Counted from the stretch's first letter, positions 9,000-17,896 are shown. The stretch is DNA of 64,000 nt from Curtobacterium sp. MR_MD2014 (GCF_000772085.1 NZ_CP009755.1:2604001-2668000), one strand, 5' to 3'. A program made the numbers and translations. The notes: generated from the letters alone by a model not told the origin.

Positions 9000-10331
9000 T
9001 TACTTGCTCTCGACCGTGAAGCCCTGGTCCTTGCCGTACTTCACGAGTGCCTTCTGCCAGGCCTCCAGACCGCCCTCGAGCGAGGTGCCGTTCTGGTAGG
9101 ACTGCCCGACGGTGTCGGCGTAGACGCTGTTCGCGTAGACCTGGTACGGCAGGTAGGTGAAGTCGTTCGCCGAGGACTTCGAGGCGTCGACGAGGACCTT
9201 GTTGATCTCCTGGCCACCGAAGTACTCCGGCTTCTCGTCCAGGAACGAGCTCGAGTTCAGGTCAGCGGTCGTCGACGGGAAGCCGCCGGACTGCATGAAG
9301 ACCTTCGTGGACTCCTCCGACGAGTTCAGCCACTTCAGGAAGCCGGCGGCGAGGGCCGGGTTCTTCGACTGCTTCATGACGACCTGCGAGCTGCCGCCGT
9401 TGCTGGCGGTCTGGGCCTGGACGCCACCGTAGGTCGGCATCGGGGCGACGCGCCAGTCACCCTTTGCGTCCGGCACGCTGGCCATCAGGTTGCCGGGCAT
9501 CCAGGCGCCGGTCACCATCGTGGCGATCTGGCCGTTGCCGAGCTGCTTGTACCAGTCGTCGGTCCAGCCGGTGGTCTTCGACAGCAGGCCCTGCTCGACG
9601 AGCTGGTCCCAGGTCTTCGCCCACTTCTGCGTGCCGGCGTCGTGCAGGTCGATGGTGATCTTGTCGCCGTCGGTCGTGAACGGGGTGCCACCGGCCTGGG
9701 CGATCATGCTCGTGGTGAAGCCGGCGTCGCCGGAGTCCGCCGCGATGTACTTCGACGAGTCCGCCTCGTGCAGCTTCTTGCCCGCGGCGATGTACTCGTC
9801 CCACGTCTTCGGCACCTCGATGCCGTACTCGTCGAAGACCTTCTTGTTGTAGAACAGCGCCATGGGGCCGGAGTCCTGGGGCAGGCCGTAGACCTTGCCG
9901 TCCATGGCGACGTTGCTCCAGGTGCCCTTCGAGAACTTGCTCTCGAGGTCGCCGAAGCCGTACGACGACAGGTCGACGAGCGAGTCGGACAGGGCGAACT
10001 GCGGCAGCGCGTAGTACTCGACCTGCGCGACGTCGGGAGCACCCGAGCCGGCCTTGATCGTGTTCTGCAGCTTGGTGTACTGGTCGGCACCGGTGCCGGC
10101 GTTGACCAGCTTGACCTTGACCTTCGGGTACTGCTTCTCGAACGCGGCGACCTGGTCCTTGGCCGAGGGGGTCCAGGACCAGTAGGTCAGCGTGCCGCCG
10201 TCCTTGAGAGCCTTGTCGATGTCGTCCGCCGAGCCGCCGGCGGAGCTGCCGGAGGCGCAGGCGGTCATCGCGATGGCGGCGGTGACGCCGATGGCGAGGG
10301 CGCTGAGCCCGCGCCGGAGACGCTTGTTCAT
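9000..10331 (-). CDS. Extracellular sugar-binding lipoprotein (ABC importer)
   Basis: A 443-residue solute-binding protein of the sugar (SBP_bac_1) family. The signal peptide ends in the lipobox MTAC at about residues 22-25, so it is a membrane-anchored lipoprotein on the outer face. Features typical of the family follow: TYWSWTPS near the mature start, APDVAQVEYYALPQF and GLPQDSGPMALFYNKK. With the two permeases upstream and the GH35 enzyme downstream, it most likely binds a galactoside. No ATPase is encoded in this operon; a shared MsmK/UgpC-type ATPase elsewhere is expected. Confidence 0.92.
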   Translation of the reverse strand: MNKRLRRGLSALAIGVTAAIAMTACASGSSAGGSADDIDKALKDGGTLTYWSWTPSAKDQVAAFEKQYPKVKVKLVNAGTGADQYTKLQNTIKAGSGAPDVAQVEYYALPQFALSDSLVDLSSYGFGDLESKFSKGTWSNVAMDGKVYGLPQDSGPMALFYNKKVFDEYGIEVPKTWDEYIAAGKKLHEADSSKYIAADSGDAGFTTSMIAQAGGTPFTTDGDKITIDLHDAGTQKWAKTWDQLVEQGLLSKTTGWTDDWYKQLGNGQIATMVTGAWMPGNLMASVPDAKGDWRVAPMPTYGGVQAQTASNGGSSQVVMKQSKNPALAAGFLKWLNSSEESTKVFMQSGGFPSTTADLNSSSFLDEKPEYFGGQEINKVLVDASKSSANDFTYLPYQVYANSVYADTVGQSYQNGTSLEGGLEAWQKALVKYGKDQGFTVESK

Positions 10332-10385
10332 GGGTTGCCTTCCACTTCTTCGTGATCTGGGGCTGGGGTGGTGCTGCTGTGTCCC

Positions 10386-10427
10386 GGTCGGGAGGCGCGT
10401 GGCGGGCTGCCGGCGCGCCTCCCGTCC
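10386..10427. repeat. GGACGGGAGGC-type palindrome, copy 1
   Basis: The arms GGTCGGGAGGCGCG and CGCGCCTCCCGTCC pair at 13 of 14 positions around a 14-base loop. It begins 7 bases after the MalG-like permease stop (minus strand) and lies inside the operon, between the permease and binding-protein genes, so it may set relative mRNA levels rather than fully end transcription. Confidence 0.85.
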
Positions 10428-10433
10428 GGTGGG

Positions 10434-11417
10434 TCAGGCCTTGACGGACCCGGCCGCGAGGCCGGACTGCCAGAAGCGCTGGAGGAAGAGGAACGCGACC
10501 ACGATCGGGATGATCGTGAGGAGCGATCCGGTGACGACGAGGTTGTAGATCGGCTGCGCGCCGGAGCCGGTGGCCTGGGCGTTCCACTGGTTGAGGCCGA
10601 CCGTGAGCGGGTACCACTTCGGGTCGCTCAGCATGATGAGCGGCAGGAAGTAGTTGTTCCAGGTGGCGACGACTGCGAAGAGCAGGACGGTGACGACACC
10701 GGGCGTGAGGAGCTTCAGCGCGATGGTGAAGAAGATCCGGAACTCGCCGGCGCCGTCCATGCGGGCGGCCTCGATGAGCTCGGTCGGGATCGCGTCGATC
10801 GCGTAGGTCCAGATGAGGTACATGCCGAACGGGCTGATGAGCGACGGCAGGATGATCGCCCAGGGGGTGTTCGTCAGGCCGAACTGCGAGAAGAGCAGGA
10901 AGGTCGGGACGGCGAGGGCGGTGCCCGGGACGGCGATCGCCCCGAGGACGACGGCGAAGACCGCGCGACGGCCGGGGAACTGGAACTTCGCCATGCCGTA
11001 GCCGGCGACCGTGGCGAGCAGGGTCGCGCCACCGGCACCGACGACCACGTACAGCAGCGTGTTGCCGAGCCACTGCAGGAAGATGCCGTCGTTGTAGGTC
11101 AGGGTGTCGACGATGTTCTGCCAGAGGTTGAAGTCGCCGCCGAACCACAGGCCGAACGTCGACAGCAGGGACGCCTGGGTCTTGGTGCTGTTCACCAGCA
11201 GATAGAACAGCGGTGCGAACGAGTAGACGACGAAGACGACCATCACGGCGGTCAGGAGACCGGAGCGCTTCACCTTGCGTCCGTCGACCGGCTTGCCGGC
11301 GCGGCGCGACCGGGAGGCGCGGGTCGCCCGGTCCCCCGGGTCGCGCTGGGTGGTGGTCGCCTCGGTGACCGTGGCCGGGCTGGTCGCGCCGGCGGCGGGC
11401 TGCTGCAGGGTGCTCAT
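10434..11417 (-). CDS. Sugar ABC importer permease (MalG-like)
   Basis: A 327-residue inner-membrane permease. A charged 50-residue cytoplasmic N-terminus precedes six hydrophobic segments. The BPD_transp_1 loop EAARMDGAGEFRIFFTIALK carries the EAA motif that docks on the ATPase. Its start overlaps the stop of the upstream permease by four bases (ATGA). It forms the heterodimeric channel for the binding protein encoded downstream. Confidence 0.93.
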   Translation of the reverse strand: MSTLQQPAAGATSPATVTEATTTQRDPGDRATRASRSRRAGKPVDGRKVKRSGLLTAVMVVFVVYSFAPLFYLLVNSTKTQASLLSTFGLWFGGDFNLWQNIVDTLTYNDGIFLQWLGNTLLYVVVGAGGATLLATVAGYGMAKFQFPGRRAVFAVVLGAIAVPGTALAVPTFLLFSQFGLTNTPWAIILPSLISPFGMYLIWTYAIDAIPTELIEAARMDGAGEFRIFFTIALKLLTPGVVTVLLFAVVATWNNYFLPLIMLSDPKWYPLTVGLNQWNAQATGSGAQPIYNLVVTGSLLTIIPIVVAFLFLQRFWQSGLAAGSVKA

Positions 11418-12349
11418 CGGTTCTCCTGGCGGGTTCCGCGGACCTGGACGACGTAGGCGATCACGGCGGTGATGACACCCATGACGATGGCGACGGTGGC
11501 GGAGTAGTTGAACTGCTGGCCGCTGAAGGACAGCGAGTAGGCGTACATGTTCGGGGTGAAGGCGCTGCCGATGACGTTCGGCGCGAGCGTCTTCAGCAGG
11601 TTCGGCTCGTTGAAGAGCTGGAAGCTGCCGATGATCGAGAAGATCGTCGCGATGACCATCGGGCCGCGCAGGGCGGGCAGCTTGATCGAGAAGACGGTGC
11701 GCAGCGGGCCGGCGCCGTCGAGCTCGGCAGCCTCGTAGAGCTCACCGGGCACGACGCGCAGGGCGGCGTAGAAGATCAGCATGTTGTAGCCGAGGAACTC
11801 CCACGTGACCACGTTGCCGATCGACGTGAGGACCCAGGTCGGGCTGAACGGCTGGAGCAGGTCGATGCCGAGCGCGCTGTTCGCGGCGCCCGTGAGGCCG
11901 AACTGGTTGCCGTAGATGAAGCCCCAGATGAGGGCGGCGACCACGCCGGGCACGGCGTACGGCAGGAACACGGCGATGCGGAAGAACCCGGTGCCCCAGA
12001 GCCGTGCGCTGTCGAGCGCGAGGGCCGCCACGAGCGCGAGGCCGAGCATGATCGGGACCTGCACGACCAGGAAGAGTGCCACGCGACCGAGGCCCTCCCA
12101 GAACTGGGCGTCCTGGAACAGCTGCACGTAGTTGGCGAACCACACGAACTGGTTGCCGCCGATGAGCTGGTCGCGGAACAGGCTGAGCCAGAGCGCGTAG
12201 CCGATCGGCACGATGAGCATCGCCACGAGGACGACGACGAAGGGGCCGACGAACAGCCAGCCGGTGTACCGCCCCCGGACCTTCGGGCGGCGAGCGGTCG
12301 GCCGCGCCGGCGGTGCCGCCTCGGCCGGGCGCGCTGCGAGCGTGCTCAT
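11414..12349 (-). CDS. Sugar ABC importer permease (MalF-like)
   Basis: A 311-residue inner-membrane permease, first gene of the galactoside operon. It has the EAA loop ELYEAAELDGAGPLRTVFSI in the C-terminal half and TGWLFVGPFVVVL as the first membrane segment. The ATG at 12349 is preferred because the ribosome-site-like AAGGGAG lies just upstream; an in-frame upstream start would extend into the operator region. The operon order is permease, permease, binding protein, glycosidase, which is unusual because the binding protein most often comes first. Confidence 0.92.
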   Translation of the reverse strand: MSTLAARPAEAAPPARPTARRPKVRGRYTGWLFVGPFVVVLVAMLIVPIGYALWLSLFRDQLIGGNQFVWFANYVQLFQDAQFWEGLGRVALFLVVQVPIMLGLALVAALALDSARLWGTGFFRIAVFLPYAVPGVVAALIWGFIYGNQFGLTGAANSALGIDLLQPFSPTWVLTSIGNVVTWEFLGYNMLIFYAALRVVPGELYEAAELDGAGPLRTVFSIKLPALRGPMVIATIFSIIGSFQLFNEPNLLKTLAPNVIGSAFTPNMYAYSLSFSGQQFNYSATVAIVMGVITAVIAYVVQVRGTRQENR

Positions 12350-12446
12350 GTGACTCCCTTGTCTGCTGCGTTCGGGTTCCGGACCGGGCACCTGACGGCG
12401 CCCACGGGTCGTGCCCTGCCTGCGCTGGCACGGATCCGGAGGACGT

Positions 12447-12466
12447 CGATGTTGACGTCAACATCG
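12447..12466. promoter_or_regulatory. LacI-type operator, perfect 20-bp palindrome
   Basis: The perfect palindrome CGATGTTGACGTCAACATCG lies between the galactoside operon (98 bases upstream of its ATG) and the divergent LacI gene. Its centre, TTGACGTCAA with a central CG, is the architecture of LacI/GalR-family operators. The divergent LacI protein is the obvious ligand. Confidence 0.82.
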
Positions 12467-12481
12467 AACAACGTCACCGTA

Positions 12482-12501
12482 GCATGGCAACGTCAACATG
12501 C
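12482..12501. promoter_or_regulatory. Second, weaker LacI-type operator
   Basis: GCATGGCAACGTCAACATGC keeps one half-site (CGTCAACAT) of the perfect operator 16 bases away and has symmetric GCATG/CATGC ends. It lies 36 bases before the LacI TTG start, where it could support autoregulation. Confidence 0.6.
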
Positions 12502-12537
12502 ACTAGCGTTCGGGGAAGTCGAACGGAGGGAACAGCG

Positions 12538-13566
12538 TTGTCGACCGATCTGACCGCACCGCGCCGTGCGCCGTCGCTGGCCGCCGTGGCCGACGCCGCC
12601 GGCGTCTCGATGCAGACCGTGTCGCGCGTCGCCCGTGGCTTCGACAACGTCAGCCCGGACACCCGGGACCGGGTCCAGCGCGCCATGGACGACCTCGGCT
12701 ACCGGCCGAACCGTGCGGCGCGTGCGCTGCGGTCCGGGCGCTTCCGGACCATCGGCGTGATCATGTTCACGCTCGCGTCGTTCGGCAACATGCGCACGCT
12801 CGAGGCCATCTCGGCCGCTGCGGCCGCCGCGGACTTCACCATCACCCTGCTGCCCATGGCGTCGCGCACCGGCGAGGGCGTCCGCACCGCGCTCTCCCGG
12901 CTGCACGAGCAGGCGGTCGACGGCGTCGTGATCGTCATCGAGTCGCACATCATCGACACCGCCGAGGTCGTGCTGCCGAGCGGTGTCCCGCTCGTGGTCG
13001 TCGACTCCGCGGGCACGACCGACCGGCCCTCCATCGACATCGACCAGGCCGAGGGCGCACGGCTCGCCACGCAGCACCTGCTCGACCTCGGGCACGAGAC
13101 CGTCTGGCACGTCGCCGGACCCACCGCCTCGTACTCCGCGGAACGCCGCCTCGTCGCGTGGCGCGAGACGCTCGAGCACGCGGGCCGCAGGGTCCCCCGG
13201 GTCCTCCCCGCAGGGTGGTCGACGGCCGACGGGCACCGCGCCGGGCAGGAGATCGCGGCGCGGCCCGAGATCACCGCCGTCTTCGCGGTGAACGACCAGA
13301 CCGCGCTCGGGGTCCTCCGGGCGGCGCACGAGGCCGGTCGGTCGGTGCCGGAGAGCCTCAGCGTGGTCGGCTTCGACGACTTCCCCGAGTCGGAGTCGTT
13401 CTGGCCGCCGTTGACCACCGTGCACCAGTCCTTCGACGAGGTCGGGCGGCGGGCGGTCGCGACGCTGCTGGCGCAGATCGAGGGCACCCCCGTCCGCACG
13501 TCGACCGACCTCGTGCCGGTGCGCCTGGTCGAACGGGCGAGCACGGCACCGCCGCCGCGGGCCTAG
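12538..13566 (+). CDS. LacI family transcriptional regulator
   Basis: A 342-residue repressor. The N-terminal helix-turn-helix (SLAAVADAAGVSMQTVSRV, residues about 13-31) is followed by the LacI hinge helix YRPNRAARAL and a periplasmic-binding-protein-like sensor domain with VVGFDDFPESE near residue 280. The TTG start is chosen because GGAGGG (12525-12530) sits seven bases upstream and the protein then begins just before the DNA-binding domain. It is divergent from the GH35/ABC operon and should repress it in the absence of a galactoside. Confidence 0.92.
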   Translation: MSTDLTAPRRAPSLAAVADAAGVSMQTVSRVARGFDNVSPDTRDRVQRAMDDLGYRPNRAARALRSGRFRTIGVIMFTLASFGNMRTLEAISAAAAAADFTITLLPMASRTGEGVRTALSRLHEQAVDGVVIVIESHIIDTAEVVLPSGVPLVVVDSAGTTDRPSIDIDQAEGARLATQHLLDLGHETVWHVAGPTASYSAERRLVAWRETLEHAGRRVPRVLPAGWSTADGHRAGQEIAARPEITAVFAVNDQTALGVLRAAHEAGRSVPESLSVVGFDDFPESESFWPPLTTVHQSFDEVGRRAVATLLAQIEGTPVRTSTDLVPVRLVERASTAPPPRA

Positions 13567-13629
13567 GCGCCCGCGTCGGGTCAGGCGCTCGCCCGCGCAC
13601 TCCCACGGGTCGGGAGCACACTGGGCAGC

Positions 13630-14487
13630 ATGACCACCTTCAGCTCCGTCACCGTGCTCGGCGCCGGCGTCCTCGGCACCCAGATCGCCCTGCAGACCGC
13701 CCGACACGGCATCCCCGTCGTCGTGTACGACATCAGCGAGGACGCGGTCGCCGCCGGTCGTGAGCGACTCGCGGGCATCGTCGAGCAGTACCTCGGCGAC
13801 GTCGGGCAGGACGCCCGACCGGACGCCGACGCCGCCGTCGCGCGGATCACCTTCGACACCGACCTCGCCCGGGCCGTCGGTGGGGCCGAGCTCGTCGTCG
13901 AGGCGGTCCCCGAGCGACTCGAGACCAAGCGCGAGGTCTACGGCCGGCTCGCCGAGGTGGCGTCGGCGGAGACCGTCTTCGCGACGAACTCGTCGACCCT
14001 GCTGCCGAGCGCGATCGCGGACGCGACCGGCCGCCCGGACCGCTTCCTCGCGCTGCACTTCGCCAACCACGTCTGGCGGCAGAACACCGCCGAGGTGATG
14101 GGAACCGAGCAGACCGACCCCGAGGTGTTCGAGCGCGTCGCGACGTTCGCCGAGGAGATCGGCATGGTCCCGATCCGCCTGCACAAGGAGCAGCCGGGCT
14201 ACGTGCTCAACTCCCTGCTCGTGCCGCTCCTCGACGCCGCCGCGGGCCTGGTGCTCCGCGGGGTGGCCGACCCCGCCACGATCGACACCACCTGGCAGAT
14301 CGGGACCGGCAGCCCGGTCGGGCCGTTCCGCATGTACGACGTCATCGGGCTCCGCACCGCGCACGCGGTCGCGAGCGCGTCCCCCGAGCCCGGCGCGCAG
14401 GCCTGGGCCGCGTACCTGCAGTCGGAGTACCTGGACCAGGGCAAGTACGGCGTCGAGTCGGGTGAGGGGTTCTACCGCTACCGCTGA
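13630..14487 (+). CDS. 3-hydroxyacyl-CoA dehydrogenase family protein
   Basis: A 285-residue NAD-dependent dehydrogenase. It has the N-terminal Rossmann motif VLGAGVLGTQIA (residues about 9-20), Asp at the end of the second strand (VVYDIS), the ATNSSTLLPSAI segment with the catalytic-site Ser, and LHFANHVW in the position of the HFFNP motif with the catalytic His. It belongs with 3-hydroxybutyryl-CoA dehydrogenase (PaaH/FadB2) relatives; the altered HFANHVW motif suggests a substrate other than acetoacetyl-CoA. It is a single gene with no obvious beta-oxidation neighbours. Confidence 0.82.
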   Translation: MTTFSSVTVLGAGVLGTQIALQTARHGIPVVVYDISEDAVAAGRERLAGIVEQYLGDVGQDARPDADAAVARITFDTDLARAVGGAELVVEAVPERLETKREVYGRLAEVASAETVFATNSSTLLPSAIADATGRPDRFLALHFANHVWRQNTAEVMGTEQTDPEVFERVATFAEEIGMVPIRLHKEQPGYVLNSLLVPLLDAAAGLVLRGVADPATIDTTWQIGTGSPVGPFRMYDVIGLRTAHAVASASPEPGAQAWAAYLQSEYLDQGKYGVESGEGFYRYR

Positions 14488-14514
14488 CGCGAGCAGGCCT
14501 GACGCGAGCAGGCC
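14485..14514 (+). repeat. Exact 15-bp tandem duplication over a stop codon
   Basis: tgacgcgagcaggcc occurs twice in direct succession, and the first copy contains the stop codon of the hydroxyacyl-CoA dehydrogenase gene. It looks like a recent slippage duplication. Confidence 0.9.
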
Positions 14515-14557
14515 TGCCGTTGCGCACGCCGGACGTGAGCACCCCTAGGATCTCGGG

Positions 14558-16066
14558 ATGGAACTCGTCGCCCCCTCCCCCGAGTACTACCCGTCCTTCC
14601 GCCGCGCCCTGCAGGAGTGGGACGGTGCCCACCAGGACGGCGCCGGGATCCGGGACGCCGCGGCGCTGCAGGACCGAGCGGGCTTCGAGCGCTGGGTCGA
14701 CCAGCTCCTGGCCGAGGAGACGACCCCGGCCAGCCCCGACCACGTGACGTGCACCTACCGCTGGATGGTCCAGGGTGACGAGTACCTCGGCAGCATCGCG
14801 CTGCGGCACGAGCTCAACGACTTCCTCCGCTCGTACGGCGGGCACGTCGGGTACGGCGTCCGGCCCTCCGCCCGGGGCCGGGGCCTGGCGTCCGCGGCGC
14901 TCGCCGAGGTCGTCCGCGCGGCTGCCGAGCGCGGGCTGCCCGAGGTCATGCTGACGTGCGACGCGACGAACCCCGCGTCCCGCCGGGTCATCGAGCACGC
15001 CGGCGGCCGGTACGAGCGCAGCGTGGTCGACCCGGACGGGCACACCCTGCTCCACCACTGGATCCGCACCGGTGCGCACGCGCACCCCGACGTCACCGAG
15101 GTGGACATCGTCGGCGGCCCCGAACCGCTGACCGTCGGGCTCCGGGACCACGATCCCGCCTGGTCCGCCCGCTACGAGGAGCACCGTGCACGGATCGCCC
15201 ACGCCCTGGACGGCCAGCACGTCACGATCGAGCACATCGGCTCGACGTCCGTGCCGGGACTCGCCGCGAAGCCGATCGTCGACGTCGCGGTCGCCGTGCC
15301 GGACGTCACCGACGAGGCCGCGTACCTCACCCCACTGCTCGGCGCCGGCTACGGGCTCCGGGTACGCGAGCCCGGGCACCGCCTCGTCCGCACGCCCGAG
15401 CGCGACGCGCACGTGCACGTGTACGAGCACGGCGCTGCCGAGCTCGACGACTACCTGCTGCTCCGCGACCAGCTCCGCCGCGACGACACCGACCGGCAGC
15501 GGTACGAGGACACCAAGCGTGCGCTGATGGAGCAGTCGTGGGACGACACGAACGCCTACGCCGACGCGAAGACCGCCGTGATCACGGACATCCGGTCCCG
15601 AGCGCGCGCCGCGGTCGTGCGCATCCGTCCGGTGCGGTCGACGGACGCCGCTGCGTGGCAGGCCCTGTACGCCGGCTACCGCGCGTTCTACCGGCTGCCG
15701 GAGGACACCGAGGCCGTCCGGACCACCTGGCAGTGGGTGTCGACGGGTGCACACGGGCTGACCGGCCTGGTCGCCGAGGACGCCGACGGCCACCTGCTCG
15801 GGTTCGCCGACCTCCGACGGTTCGCCCGCCCGTCGTCGGCGACGACCGGCCTGTACCTCGACGACCTGTTCACGGCTCCCGACGCCAGGGGGTGCGGCGT
15901 CGCGACGGCACTGCTGCACGAGGCGGCGGCCACCGCCGCTGCCGAGGGCGCGAGCGTCGTCCGCTGGATCACCGCCGAGGACAACGCGACCGCGCGGGCG
16001 GTCTACGACCGCGTCGCCGCGGCGACCCCGTGGGTCACCTACGACATGCGGCCGTCCGCGGACTGA
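14558..16066 (+). CDS. GNAT-GrpB-GNAT triple-domain fusion protein
   Basis: A 502-residue cytosolic protein with three domains. Residues about 1-170 are a GNAT acetyltransferase: acetyl-CoA loop GYGVRPSARGRGLASAAL, then DATNPASRRVIEHAGG. Residues about 180-345 are a GrpB/UPF0157 nucleotidyltransferase-fold domain: LRDHDPAWSARYEEHRARI, EHIGSTSVPGLAAKPIVDV, then YLLLRDQLRRD. Residues about 350-500 are a second, unrelated GNAT: DDLFTAPDARGCGVATALL and WITAEDNATARAVYDRV. Each domain is commonly found alone. I know no function for the combination. The frame is open without interruption, and domain borders fall at linker-like sequence, so it is a true fusion rather than a sequencing error. Confidence 0.87.
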   Translation: MELVAPSPEYYPSFRRALQEWDGAHQDGAGIRDAAALQDRAGFERWVDQLLAEETTPASPDHVTCTYRWMVQGDEYLGSIALRHELNDFLRSYGGHVGYGVRPSARGRGLASAALAEVVRAAAERGLPEVMLTCDATNPASRRVIEHAGGRYERSVVDPDGHTLLHHWIRTGAHAHPDVTEVDIVGGPEPLTVGLRDHDPAWSARYEEHRARIAHALDGQHVTIEHIGSTSVPGLAAKPIVDVAVAVPDVTDEAAYLTPLLGAGYGLRVREPGHRLVRTPERDAHVHVYEHGAAELDDYLLLRDQLRRDDTDRQRYEDTKRALMEQSWDDTNAYADAKTAVITDIRSRARAAVVRIRPVRSTDAAAWQALYAGYRAFYRLPEDTEAVRTTWQWVSTGAHGLTGLVAEDADGHLLGFADLRRFARPSSATTGLYLDDLFTAPDARGCGVATALLHEAAATAAAEGASVVRWITAEDNATARAVYDRVAAATPWVTYDMRPSAD

Positions 16067-16075
16067 CCGAGCGGC

Positions 16076-16170
16076 GGACGGGAGGCTCACGGCCGGACCG
16101 CACCGCGCCTGACGTCCGGCACGTCCCGGGTCGGGAGGTCCGTGGCGGTACCGCACCGCGCCTCCCGTCC
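16076..16170. repeat. Two degenerate GGACGGGAGGC-type palindromes, copies 2a and 2b
   Basis: Copy 2a (16076-16115) begins GGACGGGAGGC and closes CGCGCCTGACGTCC; copy 2b (16129-16170) begins GGTCGGGAGG and closes CGCGCCTCCCGTCC. Each is less symmetric than other members. 2a begins 10 bases after the stop of the GNAT-GrpB-GNAT gene. They are followed by short ctccggcccg-like repeats (about 16188-16222). Confidence 0.7.
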
Positions 16171-16231
16171 GGCCCGCGCCGGCAGGCTCCGGCCCGCTCC
16201 GGCCCGCTCCGGCATGCTCCGGCACGAGCGA

Positions 16232-16265
16232 AGGGCACCGGTCCGCTCGCGCGGGCCGGTGCCCT
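16232..16265. terminator. Hairpin between convergent genes
   Basis: The arms AGGGCACCGGTCCGC and GCGGGCCGGTGCCCT pair at 14 of 15 positions, the exception being a T-G wobble. It lies between the acetyltransferase fusion gene (plus) and the arabinofuranosidase gene (minus), 70 bases from the latter's stop. Confidence 0.7.
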
Positions 16266-16335
16266 CCGTGCTCACTCGACGCTCACCGGAGCGCTCGCCG
16301 AGGCGTTCGTGCGCCGACCGTGGTCGGCGGTCGGG

Positions 16336-17838
16336 TCAGCCGATCGACAGCGCGGTCCAGGAGACAGGGGGCAGCTCGATCGTGATCGTGTCGCCGTCGC
16401 GACGGACGGTCTCGTTCGTGCGGAGTCCGACGCGCTCGCGGCCCTCGAGGTCGTTGACGGCGTGCACGTCGTCGTCCCAGATGCCCTCCGCGCGGACGTC
16501 ACCGTCGGCGCCGATGCCGGCCAGGTCGATCGTGACGGTCGTCGACTCGGTCTGGTGACGGTTCACCAGGAAGACCGCTGCCCTGCCGTCCTCGACCGTC
16601 GCGGCGGAGTCGACCACGGGGACCTCGCCGTACTTGCCGCCGTCGACCGTGTCACCCGAGGCCTTGACCTGCAGCGACGTGCCGTTCGCGAGCTTCGAGG
16701 TGAGCGAGAACGGGAAGAACGTCGTCTGGCGCCAGGCCGGGCCGCCGGGCTCGGTCATGATCGGGCCGATGACGTTGACGAGCTGCGCGAGGCTCGCCGA
16801 CGCGACGCGGTCGGCGTGCCGGAGCAGCGAGATGAGGAGCCCACCGACGACGACGGCGTCCGCGACGGTGTAGACGTCCTCGAGCAGGCGCGGCGCGACC
16901 GGCCAGTCCTGCAGCTCGAAGGTCTTCTGCTGCTCGTTCCACTTGCTGATCGACCAGACGTTCCACTCGTCGAACGAGATGTCGATGCGCTTGTCCGACT
17001 TCTTGTGCGCCTTGACGTGGTCCGCCGCGGTGGTGACGGTGTCGATGAAGTGGTCCATGTTGACGCCCGAGGCGAGGAACGTCGACATGTCGCCGTCCTC
17101 CTCGTAGTAGGCGTGCGCCGAGATGTAGTCGACGTCGTCGTAGGTGTGCTCGAGGACCGTGCGCTCCCACTCGCCGAACGTCGGCATCGAGGCGCCGGAC
17201 GAACCGCAGGCGACCAGCTCGAGGTCGGGCTGGATCTGTCGCATGGCCTTCGCGGTCATGGCGGCGAGCTTGCCGTAGTCCTCGGCGTTCTTGTGGCCGA
17301 GCTGCCACGGGCCGTCCATCTCGTTGCCGAGGCACCACATCTTGATGGCGAAGGGCTCCTGGCGGCCGTTCGAGCGGCGGTACTCGCTGAGCGCGGTGCC
17401 GGCGTCGATGTTCGCGTACTCGAGGAGCTCGATGGCCTCCTGCGTGCCGCGGGTGCCGAGGTTCACGGCGAGCATGAGCTCGGAGTCGACCGCGTCGAGC
17501 CAGTGCTGGAACTCGTGCAGGCCGACCTCGTTGGTCTCGGTCGAGTGCCAGGCGAGGTCGAGGCGACGGGGGCGCTGCTCGACGGGCCCGACGCCGTCCT
17601 CCCACTTGTAGCCGGAGACGAAGTTGCCACCGGGGTAGCGGATCGCGGAGACGTTCAGCTCCTTGACGAGGTCGATGACGTCCTTGCGGAAGCCGTGCTC
17701 GTCGGCGGTCTCGTGTGCCGGCTCGTGGATGCCGTCGTAGACGTGGCGCCCGAGGTGCTCGACGAACCCACCGAACAGGCGACGGCGCACCGGCCCCACG
17801 GTGAACGCGGCGTCGAGGACGAGGTGTGTGCGAGGCAT
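16336..17838 (-). CDS. Alpha-L-arabinofuranosidase, GH51 family
   Basis: A 500-residue cytosolic GH51 enzyme that releases L-arabinose from arabino-oligosaccharides. Catalytic residues are clear: acid/base Glu173 in MWCLGNEMDGPW and nucleophile Glu291 in ISFDEWNVW. FGGFVEHLGR and AIRYPGGNFVSGYKWEDGVG are further family hallmarks. Length matches GH51 intracellular enzymes (about 500). It is divergent from an ABC importer gene set, and the intergenic region carries two identical operator-like palindromes, so both are probably induced by arabinose or an arabinoside. Confidence 0.94.
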   Translation of the reverse strand: MPRTHLVLDAAFTVGPVRRRLFGGFVEHLGRHVYDGIHEPAHETADEHGFRKDVIDLVKELNVSAIRYPGGNFVSGYKWEDGVGPVEQRPRRLDLAWHSTETNEVGLHEFQHWLDAVDSELMLAVNLGTRGTQEAIELLEYANIDAGTALSEYRRSNGRQEPFAIKMWCLGNEMDGPWQLGHKNAEDYGKLAAMTAKAMRQIQPDLELVACGSSGASMPTFGEWERTVLEHTYDDVDYISAHAYYEEDGDMSTFLASGVNMDHFIDTVTTAADHVKAHKKSDKRIDISFDEWNVWSISKWNEQQKTFELQDWPVAPRLLEDVYTVADAVVVGGLLISLLRHADRVASASLAQLVNVIGPIMTEPGGPAWRQTTFFPFSLTSKLANGTSLQVKASGDTVDGGKYGEVPVVDSAATVEDGRAAVFLVNRHQTESTTVTIDLAGIGADGDVRAEGIWDDDVHAVNDLEGRERVGLRTNETVRRDGDTITIELPPVSWTALSIG

Positions 17839-17896
17839 GGATCTCCTTTGATCAGCGTGGGGGCTCGTGGTGCGACGTGATCGGCCCGGAACGAAA

